In this document: in pieces, positions 6,523-7,124 of the stretch
Position numbering within the stretch: the first letter of the stretch is position 1
Layout of the letters: every line of letters begins with the position of its first letter
Source: Flavobacterium sp.
GTDB lineage: Bacteria > Bacteroidota > Bacteroidia > Flavobacteriales > Flavobacteriaceae
Assembly (NCBI GenBank): GCA_012032075.1
Contig: JAAURU010000188.1
Location: forward strand, 1 to 7,124
Reading direction: 5' to 3'
DNA length: 7,124 nt
The notes under the pieces: model-generated
What the model saw: the letters and a program-made list of their open reading frames with translations, nothing else
What the model was told of the DNA's origin: nothing
Database searches by the model: none
Program-made: the position numbers and the translations under genes

Positions 6523-7124
6523 TTATATTTTGAATAAATCGATTCCTATTGATGGTTTCTTATTTTGAATAATTTCGGTTACTATTTTCCCTGTGGCTGG
6601 AGCCAAACTCAAGCCCATCATAGCGTGACCTGTTGCAAAACAAGATTCTTTACTTTCTTATCTCTACAATGATAGGCATTCCAGAAGGAGTACAAGGTCT
6701 AAATCCGTACCAAACGTCTTCTGTTTTTGGTAAACCAACTTTTACATTTGGATAAAACTCATTTACCGAATTTACAATTCCTTGCAAACGATTTGTATTT
6801 ATTCTTGTGTCTTTTGTGTGTGTAATTTCCATTGTTCCACCGTAGCGAATGGCTTTATCCATTGGTGTTACAGCTACTTTTCCTTCGCACAATATGGATG
6901 GAATTATTGGTTTCTCTTTTTCGTCAAACAAAGTAAAACTATAACCTTTCCCAGGTAATAATGAAATTTTTGCTCCTAGTTTTTTGGCAATTGTTGGACT
7001 CCAAGCACCCGTTGCTAAAACTACTTCATCTGTGGGGAAATTTCCAGTATTTGTAATGATTTCTTTGATTTTATCATGGGTTACAACAAAATCTTTAACA
7101 GTACAATTACTTTTTTATTTTCAA
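6523..7124 (-). CDS. DadA-like FAD-dependent D-amino-acid dehydrogenase, C-terminal part, frameshifted
   Basis: About the last 200 residues of a roughly 415-residue DAO-fold flavoenzyme; the N-terminal FAD-binding GxGxxG lies beyond the right edge. Visible motifs, in order, are DEVVLATGAWSP, LPGKGYSFTL, YGGTMEI, DVWYGFRPCTPSGMPII and ATGHAMMGLSLAPATGKIV; the last two are the C-terminal FAD/substrate signature of this family. The frame is broken three times: at T run 7111-7116, near C6667, and in A run 6637-6640. Restoring one base at each gives GMPIIGRDKKVKNLVFATGH, a good family match; unrepaired, only 6650-6931 looks like a gene. The stop is TAA at 6525-6523, 6 bases before the peptidase start. 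Such enzymes oxidatively deaminate D-amino acids or cyclic imino acids, and the peptidase neighbour hints at D-hydroxyproline or proline. Glycine oxidase-like or other DAO members remain possible. Confidence 0.85.

Noticed and set aside
6650..6931. Separate 93-residue protein
   Set aside because: It is an internal piece of the DadA-like gene; FAD-family motifs continue upstream in frame and downstream after single-base repairs.
1..7124. Defence system, prophage, transposon, CRISPR array, tRNA or rRNA
   Set aside because: No hallmark genes, terminal repeats, spaced direct repeats or structured RNA sequences were seen; all coding sequence fits ordinary metabolic, envelope or TPR proteins.

Overview
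The window looks like chromosome from a flavobacterium-type member of the Bacteroidota. It is very AT-rich, its genes lack clear Shine-Dalgarno sequences, the promoter-like sites fit the Bacteroidota form (TTG, then TAnnTTTG), and the proteins resemble Flavobacteriaceae families. I see no phage, insertion sequence, CRISPR array or RNA gene.

Layout, left to right. (1) 1-1045, minus strand: the N-terminal part of an exported tetratricopeptide-repeat protein that runs off the left edge. (2) 1046-1323: a divergent promoter region. Two near-consensus -7 boxes share a 10-mer in opposite orientation, and three copies of a 7-mer (AAAGCGA) flank a possible second promoter. (3) 1324-2502, plus strand: an intact glutaryl-CoA dehydrogenase type acyl-CoA dehydrogenase, followed by a strong hairpin terminator. 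(4) 2678-4163, plus strand: a two-gene unit of a DUF3050 protein and an SGNH-hydrolase lipoprotein, joined by a TAATG stop/start overlap. (5) 4258-7124, minus strand: a two-gene unit in which a DadA-like FAD-dependent D-amino-acid dehydrogenase (cut by the right edge) lies 6 bases upstream of an intact exported dipeptidyl peptidase IV.

The peptidase would release X-Pro (or X-hydroxyproline) dipeptides outside the cytoplasm, and the oxidase could oxidise a D-amino acid inside. The pairing suggests proline/hydroxyproline peptide catabolism, but the deciding genes would lie beyond the right edge.

Three of the six genes have broken reading frames. I count seven breaks, each repaired by restoring a single base, usually in a short A/T run, and protein similarity resumes at once after each repair. 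This looks more like uncorrected deletion errors in the sequence than gene decay. The short open frames at 270-743, 827-1045, 2678-3319 and 6650-6931 are therefore fragments of larger genes. I found no convincing new system; the most interesting items are the possible metal-binding motif of the DUF3050 protein, the operator-like repeats before the dehydrogenase, and the peptidase-oxidase pair.
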